The position numbers and the translations under genes were made by a program. Below are positions 1 through 8,050 of a stretch of 64,000 nt of DNA, one piece after another. Under the pieces are notes generated by a model that was not told the origin of the DNA, did no database searches, and saw only the letters and a list, made by a program, of their open reading frames with translations. Position 1 is the first letter of the stretch. Each line of letters starts with the position of its first letter. This DNA is from Terrabacter aerolatus (GTDB taxonomy: Bacteria > Actinomycetota > Actinomycetes > Actinomycetales > Dermatophilaceae). Location: positions 34,890-98,889 of the forward strand of contig NZ_BJYX01000018.1 in the NCBI RefSeq assembly GCF_007991735.1, in the 5' to 3' direction.

Positions 1-2
1 AC

Positions 3-680
3 GCGGCCGTCGAGGTCGCGGTGCTGCCCCCCTTCACCGACCTGCGCTCCGTCCAGACGCTCGTCGAGGGCGACAAGCTCGACCTCAGGTACGGCGGGCA
101 GGACCTGTCGCCGCACAGCTCGGGCGCCTACACCGGTGACATCTCCGGCGCGTTCCTCGCCAAGCTCGGCTGCACCTACGTCGCCGTCGGACACAGCGAG
201 CGTCGTGAGGGCCACGGCGAGACCGACGCCGTGGTCAACGCCAAGGTCAAGGCGGCATACGCCCACGGCCTGACGCCGATCCTGTGCTGCGGCGAGGGCC
301 TCGACGTGCGCAAGGAGGGACGCCAGGTCGAGCACGTCGTCGCGCAGCTGCGCGCGAACCTCGAGGGCGTCACCAAGGAGCAGGCCGCGTCCGTCGTCAT
401 CGCCTACGAGCCCATCTGGGCCATCGGCACCGGAGAGGTCGCGACGCCCGACGACGCGCAGGAGGTCTGCGCGGCGATCCGCACGCTGCTCGCCGAGCTC
501 TACAGCGGCGACGTCGCCGACGGTGTGCGCGTGCTCTACGGCGGCAGCGTCAAGGCGAACAACGTCGCGGCGATCATGGCGCAGGAGGACGTCGACGGCG
601 CCCTCGTCGGCGGTGCCTCCATCGACCCGGCCGAGTTCGCGTCGATCTGCCGCTACCGCGACCACCTCGCCACCTCCTGA
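3..680 (+). CDS. tpiA: triosephosphate isomerase (5' end outside window)
   Basis: Partial gene whose N-terminus lies upstream of base 1; the first complete in-frame codon is at 3. It interconverts dihydroxyacetone phosphate and glyceraldehyde 3-phosphate in cytoplasmic glycolysis. Visible family motifs are [10 protein letters not shown] at the truncated start, the catalytic-His region GHSERR, the catalytic-Glu region [11 protein letters not shown], the phosphate-binding YGGSVK and the terminal VGGASID. About 225 of the usual 250-260 residues are present, so only the first strand and the catalytic Lys/Asn region are missing. In actinobacteria it usually ends a gap-pgk-tpiA operon, and secG follows here as it commonly does. 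Identity is certain. Confidence 0.97.
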   Translation, partial: AAVEVAVLPPFTDLRSVQTLVEGDKLDLRYGGQDLSPHSSGAYTGDISGAFLAKLGCTYVAVGHSERREGHGETDAVVNAKVKAAYAHGLTPILCCGEGLDVRKEGRQVEHVVAQLRANLEGVTKEQAASVVIAYEPIWAIGTGEVATPDDAQEVCAAIRTLLAELYSGDVADGVRVLYGGSVKANNVAAIMAQEDVDGALVGGASIDPAEFASICRYRDHLATS

Positions 681-731
681 GCCACCCCGGCGGCCGGACG
701 CCCCGCACGAGGTGCGTTCGGCCGTTGGGCC

Positions 732-755
732 CTCGGGCAGGTATCCTTGCCCGAG
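732..755 (+). promoter_or_regulatory. hairpin with embedded -10-like TATCCT upstream of secG
   Basis: CTCGGGCA at 732-739 pairs perfectly with TGCCCGAG at 748-755 around an 8-base loop. TATCCT (742-747), a plausible actinobacterial -10 hexamer, sits in the loop. It lies between tpiA and secG, so it could be a weak terminator or attenuator of the glycolytic operon, the secG promoter, or both. There is no U-tract, so efficient intrinsic termination is unlikely. The structure is seen; the function is inferred. Confidence 0.4.
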
Positions 756-828
756 CCCCGGAAAGATGTGGGGGAGGGGCCGACCGGCCCTCTCGACCCC
801 CGGGACCCCGACGATTTGGAGTGACCAC

Positions 829-1074
829 GTGGATGCGGTTCGCATCGTGCTGCAGGTCCTGCTGGTGCTGTCCAGCATGGTCCTGACGCTGTTCATCCTG
901 CTGCACAAGGGCAAGGGTGGCGGCCTGTCCGACATGTTCGGCGGCGGCATGTCGACCTCGCTCGGAGGCTCGTCGGTCGCCGAGCGCAACCTCGACCGTT
1001 TCACGGTCGCCGTGGCCTCGGTCTGGGCGGCATCCATCATCGGTCTGGGCCTGCTGGCCCGTTTCGTGAGCTGA
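829..1074 (+). CDS. secG: preprotein translocase subunit SecG
   Basis: Small inner-membrane subunit of the SecYEG translocon that assists SecA-driven protein export. The 81-residue product has two hydrophobic segments (about residues 4-24 and 55-78) flanking the conserved loop with HKGKGGGLSDMFGGG and SLGGSSVAERNLDR, diagnostic of SecG. The GTG start is chosen because a GGAG-type Shine-Dalgarno (about 817-821) lies 7-8 nt upstream and the length matches the family. It follows tpiA by about 150 bp and precedes rbpA by 12 bp, so secG and rbpA are probably co-transcribed. Confidence 0.93.
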   Translation: MDAVRIVLQVLLVLSSMVLTLFILLHKGKGGGLSDMFGGGMSTSLGGSSVAERNLDRFTVAVASVWAASIIGLGLLARFVS

Positions 1075-1086
1075 GAGGACGAGTAG

Positions 1087-1437
1087 ATGGCAGGCGGTAA
1101 CGCCATTCGTGGGAGCCGGGTCGGCGCCGGCCCGATGGGCGAGGCCGAGCGCGGCGACTCCGCCCCTCGCGTCCACATCTCCTACTGGTGCTCCAACGGG
1201 CACGAGACCCGGCCCAGCTTCGCGGAGGAGCCCGGCATGGTGCTGCCCGAGACCTGGGACTGCCCGCGCTGCGGCTTCCCGGCGGGCCAGGACAAGGAGA
1301 ACCCTCCGGCCCCGCCGAAGGTCGAGCCCTACAAGACCCACCTCGCCTACGTGAAGGAGCGCCGCAGCGATGCCGACGGCGCCGCGATCCTCGACGAGGC
1401 CCTGAGCACCCTGCGCGAGCGTGGTCTCATCCAGTGA
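1087..1437 (+). CDS. rbpA: RNA polymerase-binding protein RbpA
   Basis: RbpA is an actinobacterium-specific factor that binds RNA polymerase and group 1/2 sigma factors and stabilises the open complex. The 116-residue protein begins MAGGNAIRGSRVGAGPMGE (the N-terminal tail and basic region), then has a zinc-binding-type core with YWCSNGH and WDCPRCGFPAG, and ends with the sigma-interaction region (THLAYVKERRS to ERGLIQ). Length matches the family. A GAGAGGA ribosome site precedes the ATG. Its presence firmly indicates an actinomycete. The strong hairpin just downstream probably ends the transcript. Confidence 0.96.
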   Translation: MAGGNAIRGSRVGAGPMGEAERGDSAPRVHISYWCSNGHETRPSFAEEPGMVLPETWDCPRCGFPAGQDKENPPAPPKVEPYKTHLAYVKERRSDADGAAILDEALSTLRERGLIQ

Positions 1438-1467
1438 CCTGACGGTCGTTCGCCACGGCGGCGACCC

Positions 1468-1510
1468 CACGACGAAGGGCCCGGGAGATCTTCCCGGGCC
1501 CTTCGTCGTG
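1468..1510. terminator. perfect 19-bp hairpin between convergent rbpA and pgl
   Basis: CACGACGAAGGGCCCGGGA (1468-1486) is exactly complementary to 1492-1510 across a 5-base loop. It lies 30 bp after the rbpA stop and 45 bp before the pgl stop on the opposite strand, the expected place for a bidirectional terminator. No T-run follows on either side, as is usual for high-GC actinobacterial terminators. Confidence 0.85.
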
Positions 1511-1554
1511 TCGCGAGGGTCAGATGGCGTATGCCGTCCGGTGACTCCCCGGGG

Positions 1555-2289
1555 TCAGCGCACCTTCGCGGCCGCGTCCGCGTCGACGAGCCACAGCGTC
1601 GCGTCGCCGCCACGGGGGCCGGCGGCCGGGACGTCCCAGCGGTCGGCGTCGGGGGCGAGCGCGGCGGCCACCGCGTCGGCCTTGTCGCCGCCGGCCACGA
1701 GGAACCACACCTCGTGGCTGCGCTCGAAGCACTCGAACGTCAGGCTGACGCGGTCGGGCGGGGGCTTGGGCGAGTCGTGCACGGCGACGGCGATGGCGTC
1801 CGTCACCTGCTGCGCAGGGTGGTGCGGGAAGAGTGACGCGACGTGGCCGTCGGGTCCGACTCCGAAGAGCACGACGTCCCAGACCCTCTGGCCGTGCTCG
1901 CGGACCGACTGCGCATAGGCCTCGGCGCTGGCCTCGGCGCTCTCGGACGTGTCGGGTCCGGCCACCCGGTGCACCTTGGCCGGGTCCAGCCCCAGCTCGC
2001 CGAGGCCGGCGGCGTCGTTCTGGGTGTCGTTGCGGTCGGGGTCGCCCGCGGGCAGGTAGCGCTCGTCGCCCCACCAGACTCGGACGCGCGACCAGTCGAC
2101 CGCCGCGCGGCCCGGGGTGGCGAGCACCGAGGCGATGATGGCCGACCCCATCGACCCGCCCGTCAGGGCGACCTGGGCCTCGGGGCTGCGGGCCTGCGCA
2201 TCGACGAGGGCGGTCACGAGCCGGGCGGCCGCCCCGTCGGCGAGGGCCTGCTTGTCCGGGTGGACGACGACGCGGGGCGTCGCCGTCAC
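1555..2289 (-). CDS. pgl: 6-phosphogluconolactonase
   Basis: Hydrolyses 6-phosphogluconolactone to 6-phosphogluconate, the second step of the oxidative pentose-phosphate pathway. The 244-residue product has the SugarP_isomerase-like fold signatures ALTGGSMG (about 41-48), WWGDERYLP (72-80), DRNDTQND, and GVGPDGHVASLFP with the catalytic His. The GTG start at 2289 is preferred because it forms a GTGA overlap with the opcA stop, implying translational coupling, and gives the usual family length. It is the last gene of the tkt-to-pgl operon. Confidence 0.95.
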   Translation of the reverse strand: MTATPRVVVHPDKQALADGAAARLVTALVDAQARSPEAQVALTGGSMGSAIIASVLATPGRAAVDWSRVRVWWGDERYLPAGDPDRNDTQNDAAGLGELGLDPAKVHRVAGPDTSESAEASAEAYAQSVREHGQRVWDVVLFGVGPDGHVASLFPHHPAQQVTDAIAVAVHDSPKPPPDRVSLTFECFERSHEVWFLVAGGDKADAVAAALAPDADRWDVPAAGPRGGDATLWLVDADAAAKVR

Positions 2290-3761
2290 GACGACGCCGT
2301 CCCGCTCGTCGACCCCGGCTGCGACGCGGCGGCCGTCGAGGCCTTCTTGGCCGTCGCCTTGCGGGTGCCGGCGGTCGCGCGGGTGGCGCTCTTGCGAGCG
2401 ACGGTCTGCTTCGTCGTGGCGGCCTTCTTCGTCGCGGCCTTCTTCGTCGTCGCCGTCGTGGCAGCCTTCCTCGCGTTCGACGCCGATGCCGTGCTCGCCG
2501 ACGCCTTGCGGGCAGGAGCGCGGCGGGACGGTGCCGACGAGGACGAGGACGAGGACGAGGATGAGGACGAAGCTGAGGCGGACGCCCCTCCGGCCGAGGC
2601 TGCTGCCTGCTTCTTGCGGTCCTTGGCGGCCTGCTTCTCGCGCGGGGTGCGCTTGCCGGCCAGCTTGCGCACCGTGGCCGCGTGCACGTCCTCGGTCTCG
2701 GCGTGCTCGGGAGCCGGGGGCGCCGAGATCATGGCGCTGGCCTCCTGCGCCGACTCGTCGCGGCCCAGTCGGGCGGCCAGGCGACGGGACTCGGCGGGGT
2801 CGGGAGCCTTGCCGGCCTTGGCCGCGGCGGCCGCCGTGAGGCGCACCGGCTGCAGGGCACCGAGCCCGTGCAGCAGCGCGTCCTCGTAGGCGTCGTCGGG
2901 GTCGAGGCGGCGCAGCTCGTCGGCGAGGCACTCCGGGAGCTCGCGCCGGGGCAGGCTGATGCGTCGGTCCGGCTGGCCCGTCTGCGACAGGGTGGCGACG
3001 ACGTCACCCGGGCGCACGAGGTCGATGGGCCCGCTCTTGCGTTCCAGTCGGACCGAGCCGATGCCGGAGCCGCGCGGGGTCGACACCCGGTGCACGGGCA
3101 CCCGGAGGCGGCGCGAGAGCCACGCCGCGAGCAGGTCGGACGACGGGGAGTCGGGGGCGCCGCTGACGACGGCCCCGGTGATCGGCTCGTACGGCGGCTG
3201 GTCGAGGGCCGCCGCCAACAGGCCGCGCCAGCGCGTGACGCGGGTCCAGGCGAGGTCGGTGTCGCCCGGAGCGTAGGTCGCCGCCCGCTTCTTCAGCATG
3301 AGCCGCGGGTTGCGGTGCTCGGCCACGTCGGTGATGCGGCGCTGGGCCATCGCCCCGATGGGGTCCTTGCCGACGTCGGCCGGGGCCTCGCCGGGCCACC
3401 AGGCGACGATGGGGGAGTCGGGCAGCAGCAGCGGCACGACGACGCTGGGGCCGTGGTTGGCCAGGGCCCCGTAGAGCCGCAGCACGACGATCTCGCTCGC
3501 GCCGGCGTCCCCGCCGAGACGGATCTGGGCGTCGAGCCGGTTCTTGCCGCGCCGGTCGCCGGAGATGACGACGATGATGCGGCAGGGGTGCTGTCGGCTC
3601 GCCTGGTTGGCGACCTCGATGGCGTTGCCGGCGTCGGTGTCCTCGACGACGACGACGAGCGTCAGCACGCGCCCGAGGGCGAGGGCGCCGACCTCGTTGC
3701 GCAGCCTCACGAGGGTCTTGCTGATCCCCGTGGTCGTGGTGTCGGTCAGGTCGCGGATCAC
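2286..3761 (-). CDS. opcA: glucose-6-phosphate dehydrogenase assembly protein OpcA with long Lys/Ala/Ser tail
   Basis: OpcA is an actinobacterial/cyanobacterial effector needed for assembly and activity of glucose-6-phosphate dehydrogenase, encoded just upstream. The conserved part covers about residues 1-345 (RVLTLVVVVED, PCRIIVVISGD, DSPIVAWWPGEAP, ITDVAEHRNP). The product is 491 residues, well above the usual 300-350, because of a low-complexity tail (about 365-491) with 12 consecutive Ser (398-409) and repeated KKAA/RKA blocks resembling histone-H1-like tails. The GTG start overlaps the zwf stop (GTGA) and the end overlaps pgl, so the tail is in frame and flanked by real genes. Its role is unknown. 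Confidence 0.93.
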   Translation of the reverse strand: MIRDLTDTTTTGISKTLVRLRNEVGALALGRVLTLVVVVEDTDAGNAIEVANQASRQHPCRIIVVISGDRRGKNRLDAQIRLGGDAGASEIVVLRLYGALANHGPSVVVPLLLPDSPIVAWWPGEAPADVGKDPIGAMAQRRITDVAEHRNPRLMLKKRAATYAPGDTDLAWTRVTRWRGLLAAALDQPPYEPITGAVVSGAPDSPSSDLLAAWLSRRLRVPVHRVSTPRGSGIGSVRLERKSGPIDLVRPGDVVATLSQTGQPDRRISLPRRELPECLADELRRLDPDDAYEDALLHGLGALQPVRLTAAAAAKAGKAPDPAESRRLAARLGRDESAQEASAMISAPPAPEHAETEDVHAATVRKLAGKRTPREKQAAKDRKKQAAASAGGASASASSSSSSSSSSSSAPSRRAPARKASASTASASNARKAATTATTKKAATKKAATTKQTVARKSATRATAGTRKATAKKASTAAASQPGSTSGTASS

Positions 3762-5299
3762 GGCATCCTCCACGTACGTCCGTCGCGTTCGAGCATGCGG
3801 TCGGCAGAGGGGGGACCCCACGTGCCGGCAGGGTAGGGCTCCGGCTTGCCGGACTTGGCCCAGTGCCTCATGAGCGGGTCGAGGATCCGCCAGGAGGACT
3901 CGACCTCCTCGTGACGCGGGAAGAGCGGCGGGTCGCCGAGCAGGACGTCGAGGATGAGGCGTTCGTACGCCTCGGGGGAGGCCTCGGTGAACGACGAGCC
4001 GTAGCCGAAGTCCATCGTGACGTCGCGGACCTCCATCTGCGCGCCGGGCACCTTGGAGCCGAACCGCAGGGTGATGCCCTCGTCCGGCTGGACGCGGATG
4101 ACGATGGCGTTCTGGCCGAGCTCCTCCGTCGCGGTGTGCTCGAACGGCAGGTGCGGGGCCTTCTTGAAGACGACGGCGATCTCGGTGACCCGCTTGCCGA
4201 GACGCTTGCCCGTGCGCAGGTAGAAGGGGACGCCCGCCCAGCGGCGGGTGTCGACCTCGAGCGTCACGGCGGCGAAGGTCTCGGTGACCGACTTCGGGTC
4301 GACGCCGTCCTCCTCGAGGTAGCCGACGACCTCCTCGGCACCCTGCCAGCCACCGGCATACTGTCCGCGCGCAGCGCCCTTGTCGAGGTCGGCGGGCAGA
4401 CGGACGGCCGAGAGCACCTTCTCCTTCTCGGCGCGAAGGTCCTTGGCGTCGAAGGAGACCGGCTCCTCCATCGCCGTCAGCGCGAGCAGCTGGAGCAGGT
4501 GGTTCTGGATGACGTCGCGGGCCGCACCGATGCCGTCGTAGTAGCCGGCTCGACCGGCGATGCCGATGTCCTCGGCCATGGTGATCTGCACGTGGTCGAC
4601 GTAGTTGGCGTTCCACACCGGCTCGAAGAGCTGGTTGGCGAAGCGGAGCGCCAGCAGGTTCTGGACCGTCTCCTTGCCGAGGTAGTGGTCGATGCGGAAG
4701 ACCGAGTCGGGCGGGAAGACGCCCTCGACGATGGCGTTGAGCTCCTGGGCGCTCTTGAGGTCGTGGCCGAAGGGCTTCTCGATGATGACGCGGCGCCAGC
4801 TGTCACCCTCGGCCTTCGTCAGGCCGCAGCGCTCGAGCTGCTCGCACACCGTGGCGAAGAAGCCCGGGGGGATCGAGAGGTAGAAGGCGTGGTTGCCCCC
4901 GGTGCCGCGGTCCTCGTCGAGCTCGGCCACCGTCTTGGCCAGCAGGTCGAAGGCGGCGGGGTCGTCGAAGGTGCCGGGGACGAAGCGGAAGCCCTCGGAC
5001 AGGTTGCGCCACACGTCCTCGCTGAAGGGCGTCCGGGCGTGCTGCTTGACGGCGTCGTGGACGACCTGCCCGAAGTCCTGGGCGGCCCAGTCGCGGCGGG
5101 CGAAGCCGACGAGCGAGAAGCCCGGCGGCAGCAGCCCGCGGTTGGCCAGGTCGTAGATCGCCGGCATGAGCTTCTTGCGGGCGAGGTCACCCGTCACCCC
5201 GAACAGCACGAGACCGCAGGGGCCCGCGATGCGTGGGATGCGCTTGTCCTCGGCCGTGCGGAGCGGGTTGTGCCCGTGCGAGATGCGCGCCGGACTCAT
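3758..5299 (-). CDS. zwf: glucose-6-phosphate 1-dehydrogenase
   Basis: Oxidises glucose 6-phosphate to 6-phosphogluconolactone, producing NADPH; first committed step of the oxidative pentose-phosphate pathway. The 513-residue protein has the nucleotide-binding motif GVTGDLARKK (34-43), IEKPFGHD (173-180), the substrate-binding and catalytic signature RIDHYLGKE (202-210), and the C-terminal domain with FYLRTGKRL. Length is typical. The ATG start overlaps the pgi stop (ATGA), and opcA starts within its own stop (GTGA), so the three are translationally chained. Confidence 0.97.
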   Translation of the reverse strand: MSPARISHGHNPLRTAEDKRIPRIAGPCGLVLFGVTGDLARKKLMPAIYDLANRGLLPPGFSLVGFARRDWAAQDFGQVVHDAVKQHARTPFSEDVWRNLSEGFRFVPGTFDDPAAFDLLAKTVAELDEDRGTGGNHAFYLSIPPGFFATVCEQLERCGLTKAEGDSWRRVIIEKPFGHDLKSAQELNAIVEGVFPPDSVFRIDHYLGKETVQNLLALRFANQLFEPVWNANYVDHVQITMAEDIGIAGRAGYYDGIGAARDVIQNHLLQLLALTAMEEPVSFDAKDLRAEKEKVLSAVRLPADLDKGAARGQYAGGWQGAEEVVGYLEEDGVDPKSVTETFAAVTLEVDTRRWAGVPFYLRTGKRLGKRVTEIAVVFKKAPHLPFEHTATEELGQNAIVIRVQPDEGITLRFGSKVPGAQMEVRDVTMDFGYGSSFTEASPEAYERLILDVLLGDPPLFPRHEEVESSWRILDPLMRHWAKSGKPEPYPAGTWGPPSADRMLERDGRTWRMP

Positions 5300-6936
5300 G
5301 CACGCCCTCCTGCCTGCAGTGCCTCGCGCAGCTGCGCGAGTCCTGCGTCGTGGTCGGTCAGATGGAGCTGGAGCACGGGGCGCCCGTGGTCGGCGAGGAC
5401 CGCGGCGTCACCACCGGCCTGGGAGGCGATGAAGTCGCCGAAGGTGAACTCGCGACCCGGCACGGCCAGGTCCTCCTTGGGAGCGGTCGTCACCTGGAGG
5501 TAGACGCCGACCGCCGGCCCGCCCTTGTGGAACTGGCCCGTGGAGTGCAGGAACCGCGGTCCCCAGCCGAACGTCGTCGGACGTCCGGTGCGCCGGGCCA
5601 GCGCCACGCGGCTCTGCGCGAGGTCGGCGTCGGCGAGCCGGTCGAGGTAGGCCATGACGGCGACGTAGCCGTGCTCCGGGTCGAGCTGGGCGAGGAGCGC
5701 GTCGAGGGCGGCGGGGACGGTCGTCGCGTCGCCGAGCCACTCGCCCGAGCTCCCGAGGGCGCGGATCTCTATGGAACCGTCGACGGCGGCCGGGTCGGTG
5801 CTCGCACCGGCTCCCTGGTCGAGCAGGGCCCGAGCGGCCTTCTTGGCGCTCTCGACGTCGGGCTGGTCGAAGGGGTTGATGCCGAGCAGACGGCCGGCGA
5901 CCGCGGTCGCGACCTCCCAGAGGAGCAGCTGGGCCCCGAGGGCCCCGCCGACACGCACCTCGGAGGCGGCGTCGCCCGCGGGCTCGGCCTCGGAGTCGGC
6001 GGCCACGAGGCGGGCCACGGTCACGTCGGCGGCCGGAGCGGCGACCTCGGGGTCGTCGTCACCGCCCGTGACGACCGGCAGCACGCCGGTGCCGTTCTTG
6101 CCCGTGGACTCGGCGATGAGCTGCTCGGCCCAGTCGGCGAACCCGACGATGCCCGAACCGTCGTCGACGAGGACGAGCTTGTCGCGCAGCGGGCTGGTGC
6201 CGCCCATCGCGGCGCCGAGGCGCAGGCCGGGGTTGGCGTCGTCGTCGGCCGCGAGCACGTCGGCCACGGACTCGGCCTCGTCGAGGAGGGCCTCGACGTC
6301 GACGCCGGCGAGCCCGCTCGGCACGAGGCCGAAGGCGGTCAGGGCCGAGTAGCGGCCACCGACCTCGGGGTCGGCGTTGACGACGCGGTAGCCCTTGGCG
6401 CGCGACTCCTCGTCGAGCGGGCTGCCGGGATCGGTGACGACGACGATGCGCGTGGCGGGGTCGATGCCGGCGTCGGAGAACGCCTGCTCGTAGGCACGGC
6501 GCTGCGAGTCGGTCTCGACGGTGGACCCGGACTTGCTCGAGACGACGACGACGGTGTGCGCCAGGTCGTCCTCGATGGCCCGGCGCACGTAGTCGGGCTC
6601 CGAGGAGTCGAGGACGACGAGCGGCTGGCCGGCGGTCGCGCAGATGACCTCGGGGGCGAGCGAGGACCCGCCCATGCCGCACAGCACGACGTGGGTCAGA
6701 CCCTGCTCGACGAAGGAGTCGCGCAGGGCGGCGATCTCACCGACGAGGGGACGCGACGAGTGGGGCAGGCCCACCCAGGACAGGCGGATCCGTGACTCCG
6801 ACTCGGCGTCCGGACCCCACAGCGTGGCGTCCTTGGCGAAGAGCCGGCTGGCGACGGAGTCGTCGACGAGGGCAGGGACGTGCCTGCCGATCGCGTCCGC
6901 CGCTGCTCCCGATGCGCTGACGGACAGCGAGCTCAT
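5296..6936 (-). CDS. pgi: glucose-6-phosphate isomerase
   Basis: Interconverts glucose 6-phosphate and fructose 6-phosphate, linking glycolysis to the pentose-phosphate genes around it. The 546-residue product shows SIS-fold sugar-binding motifs [11 protein letters not shown] (about 88-98) and [10 protein letters not shown] (about 128-137), [24 protein letters not shown], and the C-terminal [14 protein letters not shown] with the catalytic His/Lys segment. It is the divergent actinobacterial form found in tal-pgi-zwf clusters. ATGA overlaps occur at both ends (tal stop/pgi start, pgi stop/zwf start). Confidence 0.95.
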   Translation of the reverse strand: MSSLSVSASGAAADAIGRHVPALVDDSVASRLFAKDATLWGPDAESESRIRLSWVGLPHSSRPLVGEIAALRDSFVEQGLTHVVLCGMGGSSLAPEVICATAGQPLVVLDSSEPDYVRRAIEDDLAHTVVVVSSKSGSTVETDSQRRAYEQAFSDAGIDPATRIVVVTDPGSPLDEESRAKGYRVVNADPEVGGRYSALTAFGLVPSGLAGVDVEALLDEAESVADVLAADDDANPGLRLGAAMGGTSPLRDKLVLVDDGSGIVGFADWAEQLIAESTGKNGTGVLPVVTGGDDDPEVAAPAADVTVARLVAADSEAEPAGDAASEVRVGGALGAQLLLWEVATAVAGRLLGINPFDQPDVESAKKAARALLDQGAGASTDPAAVDGSIEIRALGSSGEWLGDATTVPAALDALLAQLDPEHGYVAVMAYLDRLADADLAQSRVALARRTGRPTTFGWGPRFLHSTGQFHKGGPAVGVYLQVTTAPKEDLAVPGREFTFGDFIASQAGGDAAVLADHGRPVLQLHLTDHDAGLAQLREALQAGGRA

Positions 6937-8045
6937 GCCGTCACCTTCTCCATCTCCGCGGTGACGCCGTCGAGCAGCTCGCCCCAGGCCTTCTCGAACT
7001 TCTCGACGCCCTCGGTCTCGAGCAGGTCGACGACCTCGGTGTAGGAGACTCCCACACGCTCGAGGTCGTCGAGCAGGTTGCCCGCCAGCTCGTAGCCACC
7101 GGTCACCGTGTCTCCGTGGATGTCACCGTGGTCGGCGGTCGCCTCGAGCGTCGCGCCGGGCATCGTGTTGACGACGTCGGCGGCGACGAGCTCGGTGACG
7201 TACATCGTGTCGGGGTAGGCCGGGTCCTTGACGCCCGTCGAGGCCCACAGCGGGCGCTGGAGGTTGGCGCCCGCCTCGGCCAGGGTGCCCCAGCGGGGCG
7301 TCGCGAAGACCTCCTCGAACGCCTGGTAGGCGAGGCGCGCGTTGGCCAGGCCTGCCTTGCCCTTGAGGCCCCGGGCCTCGTCGGTGCCGATCGCGTCGAG
7401 CCGCTTGTCGATCTCGGTGTCGACGCGGGAGACGAAGAACGAGGCGACCGAGTGGATCTTCGAGAGGTCGTGGCCGTTGGCGTGGGCCTTCTCGAGGCCC
7501 TCGAGGTAGGCGTTCATGACGGCCCGGTAGCGCTCGAGCGAGAAGATCAGGGTCACGTTGACGCTGATGCCCTCGGCGATCGTCGCCGTGATGGCCGGCA
7601 GGCCGGCCTTGGTGGCGGGGATCTTGATGAGGACATTGGGGCGGTCGACGGCGGCATACAGCGCCTTGGCCTGCTCGACGGTCCCGTCGGTGTCGTGCGC
7701 GAGGCGCGGGTCGACCTCGATCGACACGCGACCGTCGACACCCTTGGTCGACTCGTAGAGCGGGAGGAAGAGGTCGCACGCGTTGCGGACGTCCGAGGTC
7801 GTCAGGTCGTGCACGACCTCCTCGACGCCCTTGCCGTCCTTGGTCAGGGCGGCGAGGTCGTCGTTGTAGCGCTCACCCTTGGACAGGGCGGCCTGGAAGA
7901 TCGACGGGTTCGACGTCAGGCCGACGACGTTGCGCTCGGTGATGAGGTCGGAGATCTTGCCGGTCTCGATGAGCTCGCGGGACAGGTCGTCGAGCCAGAT
8001 GGAGACTCCGGCGTCGGACAGGGCCTGGGTGTTCGGGTTGGTCAT
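6933..8045 (-). CDS. tal: transaldolase
   Basis: Transfers a dihydroxyacetone unit from sedoheptulose 7-phosphate to glyceraldehyde 3-phosphate in the non-oxidative pentose-phosphate pathway. The 370-residue product has [10 protein letters not shown] near the N-terminus, the Schiff-base lysine segment [20 protein letters not shown], and [11 protein letters not shown]. The ATG at 8045 lies 5 nt after the tkt stop with a GGGGAAG ribosome site overlapping the end of tkt. A GTG three codons upstream overlaps the tkt stop but is too close to that site. The end overlaps pgi. Confidence 0.96.
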   Translation of the reverse strand: MTNPNTQALSDAGVSIWLDDLSRELIETGKISDLITERNVVGLTSNPSIFQAALSKGERYNDDLAALTKDGKGVEEVVHDLTTSDVRNACDLFLPLYESTKGVDGRVSIEVDPRLAHDTDGTVEQAKALYAAVDRPNVLIKIPATKAGLPAITATIAEGISVNVTLIFSLERYRAVMNAYLEGLEKAHANGHDLSKIHSVASFFVSRVDTEIDKRLDAIGTDEARGLKGKAGLANARLAYQAFEEVFATPRWGTLAEAGANLQRPLWASTGVKDPAYPDTMYVTELVAADVVNTMPGATLEATADHGDIHGDTVTGGYELAGNLLDDLERVGVSYTEVVDLLETEGVEKFEKAWGELLDGVTAEMEKVTA

Positions 8046-8050
8046 GCTGG

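Noticed and set aside
2520..2585. GAC/GAG repeat as a microsatellite or frameshift hot spot
   Set aside because: On the minus strand it encodes the Ser run of OpcA in frame; noted there instead.
3762..4616. N-terminal extension of opcA to 776 residues
   Set aside because: The extra sequence is an out-of-frame read of zwf; the GTGA overlap start at 3761 gives the normal OpcA beginning.
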